DNA of 64,000 bases, from positions 62,001-126,000 of the forward strand of contig JACRJI010000011.1 of the NCBI GenBank assembly GCA_016235665.1, read 5' to 3'. Source of the DNA: a candidate division TA06 bacterium. Lineage in GTDB: Bacteria; Edwardsbacteria; AC1; EtOH8. Position numbers and translations under genes: made by a program. Shown here piece by piece: positions 6,958-15,640 of this stretch. The notes under the pieces were generated by a model. It worked only from the letters and a program-made list of their open reading frames with translations, had not been told where the DNA came from and ran no database searches. Numbering within the stretch: position 1 is the stretch's first letter; the number at the start of each line of letters is the position of its first letter.

Positions 6958-9900
6958 ATGAGCGCCAAACGTATTTTAAAGGGGAAGGGATTTACCCTGA
7001 TAGAACTGATGATAGTTCTGGTAATGCTCTCCCTGATCGTGGCAGCGGCTATGTCGGTGTTCATCCAAAGCCAAAAAGCCAAACGCAACACCGAATTGGT
7101 GGCCGAGGCCCAGCAGACCGCCCGGGTTATGGTGGACATGCTGGCCGATGACATCCGGTCGGCCGGGTTTGGCGCCAATGCCCTGGCCGGGCATTATCCC
7201 ATTGTTTATGCCGCGCCCTTTGATCTGATGATCTCGGCTAATATGGCGCCATACCCTGATTCAGTAACCAATCACATGCCTCCCAGGGCCATAGATCCAG
7301 GCGCCTCCCCGCTGCCCGGCGGAGATCTCTATACCGGAGGCACCGGATACAACGACGGAGCCGAGACCATTCGTTACAGCTTTGATTCCGACAATGACGG
7401 TGAAATTACCGCCGCCGACCGGGGGGACGATCTGGAGGAAACCCTGACCCGCAATGACAGCCTGTACTCCCTGACCCGTCAAGTATACGGTGATAACGGC
7501 ACCGATAACGGCGGAACAGTTCTACCGGTGGGCGTGGCCCGTTCCAATTTCCCGGTCCGGTCAAGCGGCACCCCAGTCTATCCCTTGTTCAGCTACTGGA
7601 TATACAACGCCACCACCGGCAAAGATGAACTTTACGGAGCCGCCAACGACAGCGTATTCACCGATGCCGAAATTGAAGCCTTGACACCGGTGCCCACGGC
7701 CCAGCTTAAGGACATTTCCAAGATAGGGGTGACCGTTACCACCGCTACCAGGACCCCTAATTCCAAAGGTCTTTACGAAATCGTGACGGTCACCACCATC
7801 ACCAGCATAACCCGCAACCGGCCGCTAAAAGAAGCCAAGACCATATCCGGCCGGGTGGGTCTGGATGAAAACGGCAATCACATCCTGGATGCCAGCGAGC
7901 CGGGCATCGCCGACATAGAAGTGCAGGACCTTACCGACGGTCAGATCCAAATGACAGCCAATGATGGAACCTACAGTTTTAGTGTGGAACCCAAGACCCA
8001 CAACATAAAATGCGTGGTTCCCACACCAGACTGCGGGGTCAGCAGCGCCTATAAAGCCTCCGGGACCACCGATACCTTGGTCAATGTCACATCAGTCAGC
8101 GCTTCAAATGTAAATTTCCCGTTGCTGAGCTACACTGCGGGCTGGGCCAACGGGATCACCTACCTGGATGTCAACAACAATGGTGCATACGACTCGGGCA
8201 CCGATAGCCCACTGCCGGGCTGTTCGGTCTTTCTTAAAAATGCCTCCAAGCTCGTTTATTCCGGCAGCGACGGTTCATATTGCCTGGTGGCCGAGCCCGG
8301 CAACGACAGCCTGATCTGCCGCCCGCCTTCGATAGACTACGTGCCTTCCTCTATCAGCAAACTGATTACAATCACCGGGAACGCCTACACCACCAACAAT
8401 TTCGGTTTTAAGCTGGGCGGCAAGGGGATAATAAGGGGCAAGGTCTACCGGGACGCCGCCCCCATCGGCAGTTACAACAATGAAGCCGGCATCGGCAATG
8501 TCCGGATAGTGGTTTACCAAGGCCCGGCTCCCGCCACGGAAAGATACATTACAGACGGCTATACAGAATCCGACGGGACCTTTAGAATTGAAGCGCCGGA
8601 AGCGTTGGTGTCCGATCCCTACAACATCGTGGAAACCGATTCGGCCGGGTGGGTTTCCACCACTCCCAACCGGGTTTACATCGGAGCCCTGGCGGCCGGC
8701 GATTCCACCTCCATGAAGTACTTTGGCGATGTGAAGATAGACACTGTCCGGATACCGGCTGCCAAGGTGCTGTGTATGACCGTCAAGAATTTCTTTGAAT
8801 GGCAGACCACCACGGCCACCAACGATACCGCCACCGCCAAGCGGGACCCCGACATCGTGCTGGGTACCAAGTACGTCAGCACCTCCACCGGCAACATCCG
8901 GGGCTGGTTCAGCAAACGCTACAAGATAGACAACAGCCAGGAAACAGTGGTCAAGAACCTGTTCGACGCAGCGGCCAGCATCTATATGTACGAAAAAGTG
9001 ACCGGCACCGCGGCCGACATCAAGTCCATAGCCAGCGATACCCTGGACGACATGGGCAGCAAGGGCTACACCGGGACCAACGGAAACATCAATTTTTACC
9101 GGACCCGGCCGGATCTGGTGCTGGGCCTGGACAACACCGCGGTATCCAGTCCCACTTATAACGTGGTGGTCTGGCCTACCATCAACAACGATTCCGCCAC
9201 CACCTCCTCGCGGGGCCGGGCCCAGTGGACCACCAACATACCCTCCACGCCCAATTTCAAACTGACGGCGGTTGACGCCCGCAACAAGGTGAACGCCGTG
9301 GTCACCGGCAACTTTGACAGCAACGGGTTCCCGGACATCGTGGCCGGTTATTCCGGCACCACCGCCAACACCGGCGGGTTCGTGCTGTGGATCAACACTG
9401 CTTACACCGGCTATACCGGCAACTGGACCAACAAACAGGTGCGGCAGTTTCCCGATCCACCGGCTGCCCAGCAGTTCACAGGGATGGGAGAGGTCAAGGG
9501 CTTGGCGGCAGGGAACTTATTGGGCGATTCCAAAACCGACTTAGTGGCAGGCCTGAGGACCGGCGATTATCAGGGCGAGATAAGGATCTACACCGGCGCG
9601 GGGGCCAGCCCCTGGTTCAACCTGACCACCACCCTGACCTATGCCGGGGTGCAGGGCGAGGTCACCGGGATCAAGATACTGGACTGCAATAACGACAGCC
9701 GCAGCGACATCATTGCCATAGTCAAGACCGAGAATTACAAGGGCGAGGTCCAATTATGGCTCAACAACGGGGACAACACCTTTGGCCGGCTGGACGCGGG
9801 CAATTGGATACCGACCTACGTGGCCGAGCTGTCGGACGGCGAGCCGATATCGCTGGATGCGGCCAAGATGAACTGGGCCACCGCCATTTATCCGCACGTG

Positions 9901-10131
9901 GTGGTGGGTCTCAAGACCGGCACCTTCAGCGGCAAGACCCTGATGTTCGACTGCGACGGGGGCGTCCTTCCCGAGACCGGCACCGATCCTTCCTATGGCA
10001 TGTTCACCGGCGAAGTGGCCACGGTGGGCATCGGCGACTTTAATCTGGACGGACATATGGACATCGCAGTGGCTGAGCGTAAGTCCGACACCGAGGGCAA
10101 CCTGATAATCTACTTCCCGGTATTCCAATAA
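6958..10131 (+). CDS. Giant PilW-like pilin with SdrD-B-like and FG-GAP-like domains
   Basis: The 1057-aa protein starts as a type III prepilin (GKG/FTLIELMIVLVMLSLIV), and its first 250 residues look like PilW. Three SdrD-B/carboxypeptidase-regulatory-like Ig modules follow at about 295-375 (GRVGLDENGNHILDASEPGI), 395-470 (GITYLDVNNNGAYDSGTDS) and 488-565 (GKVYRDAAPIG). The last 280 residues hold repeats such as GNFDSNGFPDIVAG, GNLLGDSKTDLVAG, LDCNNDSRSDIIAI and GDFNLDGHMDIAVA, the calcium-loop pattern of FG-GAP/VCBS propellers. PilW proteins are normally about 300-400 aa. This looks like a minor pilin carrying its own tip adhesin or ligand-binding head, possibly replacing PilY1. The AGGAGGC site before the ATG is strong. 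Confidence 0.85.
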   Translation: MSAKRILKGKGFTLIELMIVLVMLSLIVAAAMSVFIQSQKAKRNTELVAEAQQTARVMVDMLADDIRSAGFGANALAGHYPIVYAAPFDLMISANMAPYPDSVTNHMPPRAIDPGASPLPGGDLYTGGTGYNDGAETIRYSFDSDNDGEITAADRGDDLEETLTRNDSLYSLTRQVYGDNGTDNGGTVLPVGVARSNFPVRSSGTPVYPLFSYWIYNATTGKDELYGAANDSVFTDAEIEALTPVPTAQLKDISKIGVTVTTATRTPNSKGLYEIVTVTTITSITRNRPLKEAKTISGRVGLDENGNHILDASEPGIADIEVQDLTDGQIQMTANDGTYSFSVEPKTHNIKCVVPTPDCGVSSAYKASGTTDTLVNVTSVSASNVNFPLLSYTAGWANGITYLDVNNNGAYDSGTDSPLPGCSVFLKNASKLVYSGSDGSYCLVAEPGNDSLICRPPSIDYVPSSISKLITITGNAYTTNNFGFKLGGKGIIRGKVYRDAAPIGSYNNEAGIGNVRIVVYQGPAPATERYITDGYTESDGTFRIEAPEALVSDPYNIVETDSAGWVSTTPNRVYIGALAAGDSTSMKYFGDVKIDTVRIPAAKVLCMTVKNFFEWQTTTATNDTATAKRDPDIVLGTKYVSTSTGNIRGWFSKRYKIDNSQETVVKNLFDAAASIYMYEKVTGTAADIKSIASDTLDDMGSKGYTGTNGNINFYRTRPDLVLGLDNTAVSSPTYNVVVWPTINNDSATTSSRGRAQWTTNIPSTPNFKLTAVDARNKVNAVVTGNFDSNGFPDIVAGYSGTTANTGGFVLWINTAYTGYTGNWTNKQVRQFPDPPAAQQFTGMGEVKGLAAGNLLGDSKTDLVAGLRTGDYQGEIRIYTGAGASPWFNLTTTLTYAGVQGEVTGIKILDCNNDSRSDIIAIVKTENYKGEVQLWLNNGDNTFGRLDAGNWIPTYVAELSDGEPISLDAAKMNWATAIYPHVVVGLKTGTFSGKTLMFDCDGGVLPETGTDPSYGMFTGEVATVGIGDFNLDGHMDIAVAERKSDTEGNLIIYFPVFQ

Positions 10132-10176
10132 GCAACAGCGAAAAAGAAAAACCATTTTATAAAAGGAGAAACTAAA

Positions 10177-11538
10177 ATGAAGAACATCATTAAACAGGAA
10201 AAGGGCATAGCCCTGGTAATATCGCTGATGCTTATTCTGGTGATGTCGGTAATGGTGGCCGGATTCATGCTGACCATCACCAACGAGCAGAAGATGGGCG
10301 GGAACCAGGTGCGTTACATAGAGGCCCTGAACGTGGCCGAGGCCGGGATCAGCGAGGCTGCCGCCCGGATCGGAGTCGGCACCAGCTCGGCCAATTTCAT
10401 CGGTGAGGGGACAAACCCCGGCAGCGCCAGTTGGCAAGCGAAATTGGTGGATTCGGACGACCTGCCGACCGCTGCCTCCGGGTCCAATGTGGTGTACTAT
10501 TCCTCCATCCAGCCGGATGGCTCCGGCCTGCAGTACTCGGTAAGCCAATGGGACAACAACCCTGATACCATCTATGCCCTGACGGTGCGCTACAAGACCG
10601 ACGAAGCCGGGACCGGAATTTATTACTACAATCATGCCACCGGAGCCGAAACCCTGGTGGTCGGGCCTTCCTACAGCGCTCCCAGTCTTAACCATTCGCC
10701 GGTCTATATTGCCCGGAGCACCGGGATGGTGGGCAATGTCAGACGTTCGGTGGAAGTGAACCTGACCCAGCAGAGATTTACCTTTGCCACTAACGCAGCA
10801 GTGGCCTGCGATGCCGGAGTATTCAAGACCGGCTTCTTCTGCGCCTGTGGTCATAACCATAGCATCAATACTCCCTGGGGAACAGGAGTTAAAAAGGGCG
10901 CGAATCAATTCCCCTGCATACCCTACGAATTATGCGATCCCAACCGGACCCCGGCCGGAGACAGCGCGGCAGGCTGCCTGAAGGCCATCACCACTTCCGG
11001 TGATGTGATCGATCAGCCAGGAAACGGGAACAACGGCGGAGCCTTCGGCTACCCCGAGCCATTATCAACCACAGAACCTCCGTTAAAACAAATATGGGAA
11101 ATATTCGGCTTTGCTGATTCAATAGATTTCAAGAACGCGTTTACCTTTAGAACAGTCAACAGCGTAGGCGAACTCGGCGGCGATCCCAACGGTTTTGTGG
11201 AATTTAACTGCGACGTAAACTTCGCGGATGTAGGAGCCACCCAGGTTCACGGAATATGGTGGATCAAGGGGAATTTCTTTGCCGGCTCCGAGCAATTCAA
11301 GGGTCTGATTTATGCCGAATCAGACTGCGACATGACCGGAAAATTCTGGATTCTGGGAGCCCTGCTGGCCAAAGGGGATGTGACCCTGAGCGGAGTAGGC
11401 CAGCCCCGGGGACGCGGCATGCACTTCAGGGGCAATGCCGATGTGCTTTATTCCAGCGAAGCGGTTTCACAGGAGTTATCAAACAGCAGCAATAGCGGCC
11501 TAAAACAGCTGGCCTGGCGCGAGGTAAACATTCATTAA
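10177..11538 (+). CDS. PilX-like pilus assembly protein
   Basis: The 453-aa protein has the PilX N-terminal pattern: short basic leader, helix GIALVISLMLILVMSVMVAG, then EQKMGGNQVRYIEALNVAEAG, the usual 'AEAG' start of the PilX soluble part. The C-terminal half has a Cys cluster (VACDAGVFKTGFFCACGHNH and others), perhaps disulfide-bonded. It follows the pilW-like gene after 45 bp with an AAAAGGAG site and ends the operon at a strong terminator. PilX proteins help minor-pilin complexes assemble. Confidence 0.83.
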   Translation: MKNIIKQEKGIALVISLMLILVMSVMVAGFMLTITNEQKMGGNQVRYIEALNVAEAGISEAAARIGVGTSSANFIGEGTNPGSASWQAKLVDSDDLPTAASGSNVVYYSSIQPDGSGLQYSVSQWDNNPDTIYALTVRYKTDEAGTGIYYYNHATGAETLVVGPSYSAPSLNHSPVYIARSTGMVGNVRRSVEVNLTQQRFTFATNAAVACDAGVFKTGFFCACGHNHSINTPWGTGVKKGANQFPCIPYELCDPNRTPAGDSAAGCLKAITTSGDVIDQPGNGNNGGAFGYPEPLSTTEPPLKQIWEIFGFADSIDFKNAFTFRTVNSVGELGGDPNGFVEFNCDVNFADVGATQVHGIWWIKGNFFAGSEQFKGLIYAESDCDMTGKFWILGALLAKGDVTLSGVGQPRGRGMHFRGNADVLYSSEAVSQELSNSSNSGLKQLAWREVNIH

Positions 11539-11548
11539 ATTATTGATC

Positions 11549-11585
11549 AAAAAGCCGTTCCGGAAAATTCCGGAACGGCTTTTTT
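11549..11585 (+). terminator. Intrinsic terminator closing the pilin operon
   Basis: A perfect 15-bp stem, 11551-11565 with 11568-11582, has an AA loop and a T run to 11585. The T run touches the next -35 box. Confidence 0.9.
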
Positions 11586-11587
11586 GT

Positions 11588-11616
11588 TTGACTTTTGGCT
11601 TGGTTTATATTATACT
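11588..11616 (+). promoter_or_regulatory. Sigma-70-type promoter before the JAMM gene
   Basis: TTGACT (11588-11593), 17 bp, TATACT (11611-11616). The next gene starts about 165 bp after the predicted start site, so the message has a long leader with a TAACTCG/CGAGTTA hairpin (about 11639-11663) and a repeat fragment. Confidence 0.62.
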
Positions 11617-11788
11617 TAATAGTTATTTTGGTAATTAGTAACTCGTTAAAAACAAGCGAGTTATATTCAATTGACCTGACTACGCTCTGCCTGCTCCAAG
11701 GCTTCCTCCCACGCAACTACAGCGTCGGACAAACCATAATCAGTTTACTGCTCCAATTCACAAACATCTAATCCCAAGCCACTGTCAG

Positions 11789-12322
11789 ATGCAGGTATTC
11801 ATAAATGAATCGGCCTTCTGGGGCCTGTTGGTCTCGGCCATCGAGGTCTATAAAAAAGAATCCTACGGCCTGCTGCTGGGCCACAAGGACGGCGACATGT
11901 TCATGGTGGTCAACGCCGTGGCCTGCCAGAAGGCCGAGCGTCATTCCACCTGGGTCAAAGCCCGGGACAAGTCATACGCCCGGATCGTCAATTTCTTCAA
12001 GAACCTGCCAAACCTGTACGTGGTAGGGGATTTTCACTCTCATCCTCTGCATAACACAGAATTAAGCGATGATGACATCGACGGGATGAAGCCGGGCCAG
12101 ATATACATAGTGCTGGAGATCAAGGACAAGGCGAAGGACAAATACTGGGGATACAACGATGACGGTACACTCTCCGGCACCACCGACAGCTGGTTCATCA
12201 AAGTGGCGGCCTATTACATAGACCCGGAAACCCTGAAGCCCAAAATGGCCGATGTGCTGTGCCCGTTCGCCATTGGATTCGACATCAAGCCCAAGGAAAG
12301 AAAGCGCAATGGACAAGGCTGA
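11789..12322 (+). CDS. JAMM/MPN-domain (Mov34/PAD-1) metalloprotease-like protein
   Basis: The 177-aa protein has a complete JAMM zinc motif: Glu24 in KESYGLLLG, His83-Ser-His85-Pro, and Ser93 with Asp96, fitting E...HxHP-x7-S-x2-D. The region after the motif (GQIYIVLEIKDK) is a standard JAB core strand. Prokaryotic JAB proteins cut isopeptide or peptide bonds, for example trimming ubiquitin-like or sulfur-carrier proteins. No ThiS/MoaD-like or E1-like partner is beside it, so the substrate is unknown. The start ATG lacks a good Shine-Dalgarno site. It stands alone, with AT-rich repeats before and after. Confidence 0.83.
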   Translation: MQVFINESAFWGLLVSAIEVYKKESYGLLLGHKDGDMFMVVNAVACQKAERHSTWVKARDKSYARIVNFFKNLPNLYVVGDFHSHPLHNTELSDDDIDGMKPGQIYIVLEIKDKAKDKYWGYNDDGTLSGTTDSWFIKVAAYYIDPETLKPKMADVLCPFAIGFDIKPKERKRNGQG

Positions 12323-12324
12323 GT

Positions 12325-12460
12325 TCTCTCACACTAAGCCACGGAGGAGAATACCTCATCACACAAAGCCACTAAGAACACAAAGGATTACTTTAAACAC
12401 GGGGATGAATTAAAAACCTTTGCGGTTTTGCGTCTTTATGTGAGAGAAAGGTTTCTATCT
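12325..12460 (+). repeat. Imperfect hairpin repeat before the GxxExxY gene
   Basis: Motifs such as CACACAAAGCCACTAAGAAC on the left face their reverse forms (GCGTCTTTATGTGAGAGAAA) on the right. The same unit recurs three times after the GxxExxY gene. Confidence 0.7.
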
Positions 12461-12844
12461 ATGAACGAAAATGAAATTGGAGAGATCGTAGTTGATGCCG
12501 CAGTCGCTGTTCATAAAGAACTTGGTCCAGGATTGCTGGAAACAGTGTATGAAGTGGTGATGGCACATGAATTGGAGAAAAGGGGTTTAACGGTTAGCCG
12601 TCAAGTAATCGTTCCCATCGAATGCAGAGGTATAAAATTTGAAGAAGGTTTTCGGGCAGACCTGATCATAGAAAATAAAGTGATAATCGAGTTGAAATCT
12701 GTTGAAGCCATAAGTAAAGCGCATAAAAAACAAGTGTTAACATACTTGCGTCTAACTGGGTGTAAACTCGGGTATTTGTTGAATTTCGGCGAAGCTTTGA
12801 TGAAAAACGGAATATCAAGGGTAATTAACGGAAGTATTACATAA
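12461..12844 (+). CDS. GxxExxY family protein (PD-(D/E)XK-like)
   Basis: The 127-aa protein matches the GxxExxY family: DAAVAVHKELGPGLLETVYE gives the naming motif, and the later FRADLIIENKVIIELKSVE is the PD-(D/E)XK-type D...ExK core, followed by HKKQVLTYLRLTGCKLGYLLNF. Function is unknown; the nuclease-like fold is known for the family, but activity is not. I start at 12461 because an earlier in-frame ATG at 12428 lies in repeat sequence. The gene is AT-rich and flanked on both sides by copies of a hairpin repeat, which suggests that gene and repeats travel together. Confidence 0.86.
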   Translation: MNENEIGEIVVDAAVAVHKELGPGLLETVYEVVMAHELEKRGLTVSRQVIVPIECRGIKFEEGFRADLIIENKVIIELKSVEAISKAHKKQVLTYLRLTGCKLGYLLNFGEALMKNGISRVINGSIT

Positions 12845-12849
12845 CTCTC

Positions 12850-13112
12850 AGTATTTTTGTGTCTTGGCGTGAGAAATTTACCTATCACACGGAGTCACTA
12901 AGAACACGAAGGGAATGTTTTATCACACAAAGTCACGGAGAACACAAAGATCTCCTTTAAACACGGAGATTAAAAATAACCTTAGTACCTTTGTGTCTTG
13001 GTGTGAGAAATTTACCCATCACACGGAGCCAGGGAGAACACTAAGAGTTACCTCAAACACGGAGAAAAAATAGCCTTAGTGTCTTTGTGTCTTTGTGTGA
13101 ATAAAGTGCCAA
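12850..13112 (+). repeat. Array of hairpin repeats after the GxxExxY gene
   Basis: About three imperfect units of 80-100 bp run in tandem. Each reads roughly TATCACACGGAG...GAGAACAC.AAG...TTAAACACGGAG...CCTTAGT...TTTGTGTCTTGGTGTGAG and is nearly self-complementary from end to end. The array ends just before the prfA ribosome site. No ORF is supported in it. Confidence 0.75.
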
Positions 13113-13136
13113 AAAAGAAGGAAAACGGAACTGATC

Positions 13137-14207
13137 ATGGACAATAAACTGGAACAACTGGAAAAAAGATACCGGGAGCTGGAGTCACAGCTGTCCGATC
13201 CGGCGGTGCTGGCCAACCAGGCCAAGTTCCGGGATTACGCCCGGGAGCACCGCTCCCTGGGCGCCACCATCTCCAAATACGACGAGCTGAAGAGCCTGCG
13301 CCGGCAGATCGAGGACAGCCGGGCCATGGTCACCGCCGACGAGGACCCCGAAATGACCGCCATGGCCAAGGCCGAGCTGGAGGAACTGGAGCCGAAGCTA
13401 AAAATCCTGGAGGAAGAGATCAAGGCCATGCTGGTGCCCAAGGACCCCAACGATTTCAAGAACGCCATCGTGGAGGTGCGGGCCGGCACCGGGGGCGATG
13501 AGGCCGCGCTTTTTGCCGGGGACCTGTTCCGGCTTTACACCCGCTATGCCGAGCGCAAGGGCCTTAAGATAGACCTGATGAACTCCAACCCCACCCAGCT
13601 GGGCGGATTCAAGGAAGTGACCTTCGGGGTGGAGGGCGAGGGGGCCTACGGGCTGTTCCGCTACGAAAGCGGGGTCCACCGGGTGCAGCGGGTGCCCCGG
13701 ACCGAGGCCTCGGGGAGGATCCACACCTCGGCCGCCACCGTGGCGGTGATGCCCGAAGCCGAGGAGGTGGACATCCAGATAAATCCCGCCGACCTGAAGA
13801 TAGACATCTACTGCTCCTCCGGGCCGGGCGGCCAGTGCGTCAACACCACCTATTCCGCCGTCCGCCTGACCCACCTTCCCACCGGGGTGGTGGTGGCCTG
13901 CCAGGACGAGCGCTCCCAGATGAAGAACAAGGCCAAGGCCCTCAAGATCCTGCGCTCCCGGGTGCTGGAGAAGATCGATGAGGAACGCCACGCCAAGGAA
14001 GCACTGGACCGCAAGAGCCAGGTGAAATCGGGCGACCGCAGCGAAAAGATCCGGACCTACAACTTCCCCCAGAACCGGGTGACCGACCACCGGATAGGGG
14101 TGACCCTGCACAGCCTGGACCAGGTGCTGGAGGGGCACATTGACCAGCTGGTGGAGGGGCTGATCAAGGAGGCCCAGGCCGAGGAGCTGGCCACGGCCCT
14201 GGAATAG
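13137..14207 (+). CDS. prfA: Peptide chain release factor 1
   Basis: The 356-aa length is standard for RF1. The GGQ peptidyl-tRNA hydrolysis motif is at residues 231-233 (SSGPGGQCVNTTYSAVRLTH), with Cys where His or Lys is more common after GGQ. RF1-type stop recognition shows as PxT in RVPRTEASGRIHTS; RF2 would have SPF. The region HLPTGVVVACQDERSQMKNK is conserved. It ends translation at UAA and UAG. prmC, which methylates the GGQ glutamine, follows after 139 bp, the usual prfA-prmC order. Confidence 0.97.
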   Translation: MDNKLEQLEKRYRELESQLSDPAVLANQAKFRDYAREHRSLGATISKYDELKSLRRQIEDSRAMVTADEDPEMTAMAKAELEELEPKLKILEEEIKAMLVPKDPNDFKNAIVEVRAGTGGDEAALFAGDLFRLYTRYAERKGLKIDLMNSNPTQLGGFKEVTFGVEGEGAYGLFRYESGVHRVQRVPRTEASGRIHTSAATVAVMPEAEEVDIQINPADLKIDIYCSSGPGGQCVNTTYSAVRLTHLPTGVVVACQDERSQMKNKAKALKILRSRVLEKIDEERHAKEALDRKSQVKSGDRSEKIRTYNFPQNRVTDHRIGVTLHSLDQVLEGHIDQLVEGLIKEAQAEELATALE

Positions 14208-14213
14208 TGGGTT

Positions 14214-14300
14214 CTACCACAAAGGCACCAAGACACAAATTAAAGAATATTTTTCCCCTCGATACTTTCGGAAAATCAGCGACGATCTGCGTTAATCAGC
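14214..14300 (+). repeat. Two dispersed-repeat fragments between prfA and prmC
   Basis: CCACAAAGGCACCAAGACACA (about 14218-14238) belongs to the CAC-type family and GATCTGCGTTAATCAGCGTC (about 14285-14304) to the CAG-type family; both families occur in several other gaps of this window. Confidence 0.6.
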
Positions 14301-14346
14301 GTCCCATAAAATCACCAGTTTCTTAAAACATTCAACGCATCAAACA

Positions 14347-15186
14347 ATGACCATCGGCCGGCTGCTGCAATGGGGCGCTGAGGCGCTGAGACAGAAGGGC
14401 ATCGAGAGCCCGGAACTGGAATCAGAGATCCTGCTTTCCTTTGTCTTCAAATGCGGCCGGGCCCGGCTGTTCCTGAAAAATTCCGAACATGTTCCCAAAG
14501 CCCTGGAGTCCAAATTCAGGCGGGCGGTGGTCCAGCGGAAGACCCGCAAGCCCTGGCAGTACATCACCGGAGAGACCGAATTCTACGGGCTGAAGATAAA
14601 AGTAAACAGGAACGTTTTGATCCCCCGGCCCGAGACCGAGCTTTTAGCCGAAGCGGTCATCAAACGCTGGAAGCCGGAGTGGTCAACAGTCCTGGATATA
14701 GGGGCCGGCAGCGGAGCCATCTCGATAGCCCTGGCCAGGAACCTTCCAAACGCAAAAATCTGTGCCAGCGAGATCTCGCCTGGGGCCTGGGCGCTGGCCA
14801 AAAGGAACGTGGCAGCAAACGAACTTTCCCGCCGGGTGAAAATAGTTAAAGCTGACCTTTTCCCCAATCTAAAACAGAGTTACGACTGCATAGTCTCCAA
14901 TCCCCCGTACATTCCCTCCGGTCAGTTGAAGTCCTTGCAGCCCGAAGTTTCTCTTTACGAGCCCTGGCAGGCCCTGGACGGGGGCCGGGACGGACTGAAA
15001 TTCTACCGCCTTATCTCCAAGAAACTGAAAGACTATTTGAACCCCGGCGGCCTGCTGGCCCTGGAAATAGGGCAGGGGCAGGGATCCCAGGTCCGGGAGC
15101 TGCTGAAAAAATCTGATCCGGGAATTAAAGTAGATATCATCAAGGACTATTCCAAAATACAGCGGATAGTGCTGGCTTACGGCTGA
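14347..15186 (+). CDS. prmC: Release factor glutamine N5-methyltransferase
   Basis: The 279-aa protein has the HemK/PrmC plan: a helical N-terminal domain, the linker RKPWQYITGETEFYGL, and a SAM-binding fold with VLDIGAGSGAISIALA. The hallmark catalytic NPPYIP is at about residues 183-188 (CIVSNPPYIPSGQL). It methylates the GGQ glutamine of release factors, and prfA is directly upstream. Fits the expected 270-290 aa. No clear Shine-Dalgarno site precedes the ATG. Confidence 0.96.
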   Translation: MTIGRLLQWGAEALRQKGIESPELESEILLSFVFKCGRARLFLKNSEHVPKALESKFRRAVVQRKTRKPWQYITGETEFYGLKIKVNRNVLIPRPETELLAEAVIKRWKPEWSTVLDIGAGSGAISIALARNLPNAKICASEISPGAWALAKRNVAANELSRRVKIVKADLFPNLKQSYDCIVSNPPYIPSGQLKSLQPEVSLYEPWQALDGGRDGLKFYRLISKKLKDYLNPGGLLALEIGQGQGSQVRELLKKSDPGIKVDIIKDYSKIQRIVLAYG

Positions 15187-15208
15187 TCAAAATTAGTCTT
15201 GGGCATTA

Positions 15209-15237
15209 TTGACAAGCCTGGCATAATAGGATATCAT
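15209..15237 (+). promoter_or_regulatory. Sigma-70-type promoter of the flavin/iron-sulfur gene cluster
   Basis: TTGACA (15209-15214), a 17-bp spacer, TATCAT (15232-15237), about 44 bp before the first iron-sulfur subunit gene. No intrinsic terminator is seen between here and 30517. Confidence 0.65.
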
Positions 15238-15280
15238 TAGAATTTATACCGCTATAAACCATTACAACTTCTTTGGAAAA

Positions 15281-15592
15281 ATGAGGATAGAAACCCACCC
15301 AATTCTGGATTTTCAAAGAGGCCCCAAGGTCACTTTTTACTTTGAGGGCCGGCCCGTGGAAGGCTTTTCGGGCGAAACCGTCGCGGCTGCGCTTCATGCC
15401 GCCGGGGTCAAGATATTGCGCCACAGCGTCAAGCTCAACCGGCCCCGGGGCTTTTTTTGCGCCATCGGCAAATGCTCGTCCTGTTTGATGGAGGTGGACG
15501 GCGTGCCCAACGTCTTTTCCTGCATCACCCCAATAAAGGAGGGTATGCAGGTGAGGCGCCAGCAGGGCCGCGGCCGGATCACCCTGGACTGA
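15281..15592 (+). CDS. [2Fe-2S] subunit of a flavin dehydrogenase (HcnA/SoxA N-terminus-like)
   Basis: The 103-aa protein is a single Fer2_4-type domain with ligands Cys60, Cys65, Cys68 and Cys81 in CAIGKCSSCLMEVDG...FSC. Stand-alone proteins of this kind correspond to HcnA or to the N-terminus of sarcosine oxidase alpha and work with an HcnB-like NAD(P)/FAD subunit, which is the next gene. The start lies behind a weak TTTGGA site and a good promoter at 15209. It is the first part of a dehydrogenase whose other parts lie at 15641, 21508, 29078 and 29353. The substrate cannot be read from this subunit. Confidence 0.88.
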   Translation: MRIETHPILDFQRGPKVTFYFEGRPVEGFSGETVAAALHAAGVKILRHSVKLNRPRGFFCAIGKCSSCLMEVDGVPNVFSCITPIKEGMQVRRQQGRGRITLD

Positions 15593-15640
15593 GCGCATCT
15601 CGTATACGTTACTACATTAATACCCTAAATACTCAATTTC

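Noticed and set aside
9754-10908. 384-codon ORF on the - strand across the ends of pilW and pilX
   Set aside because: It runs against two genes with strong pilin signatures and has no ribosome site or domain.
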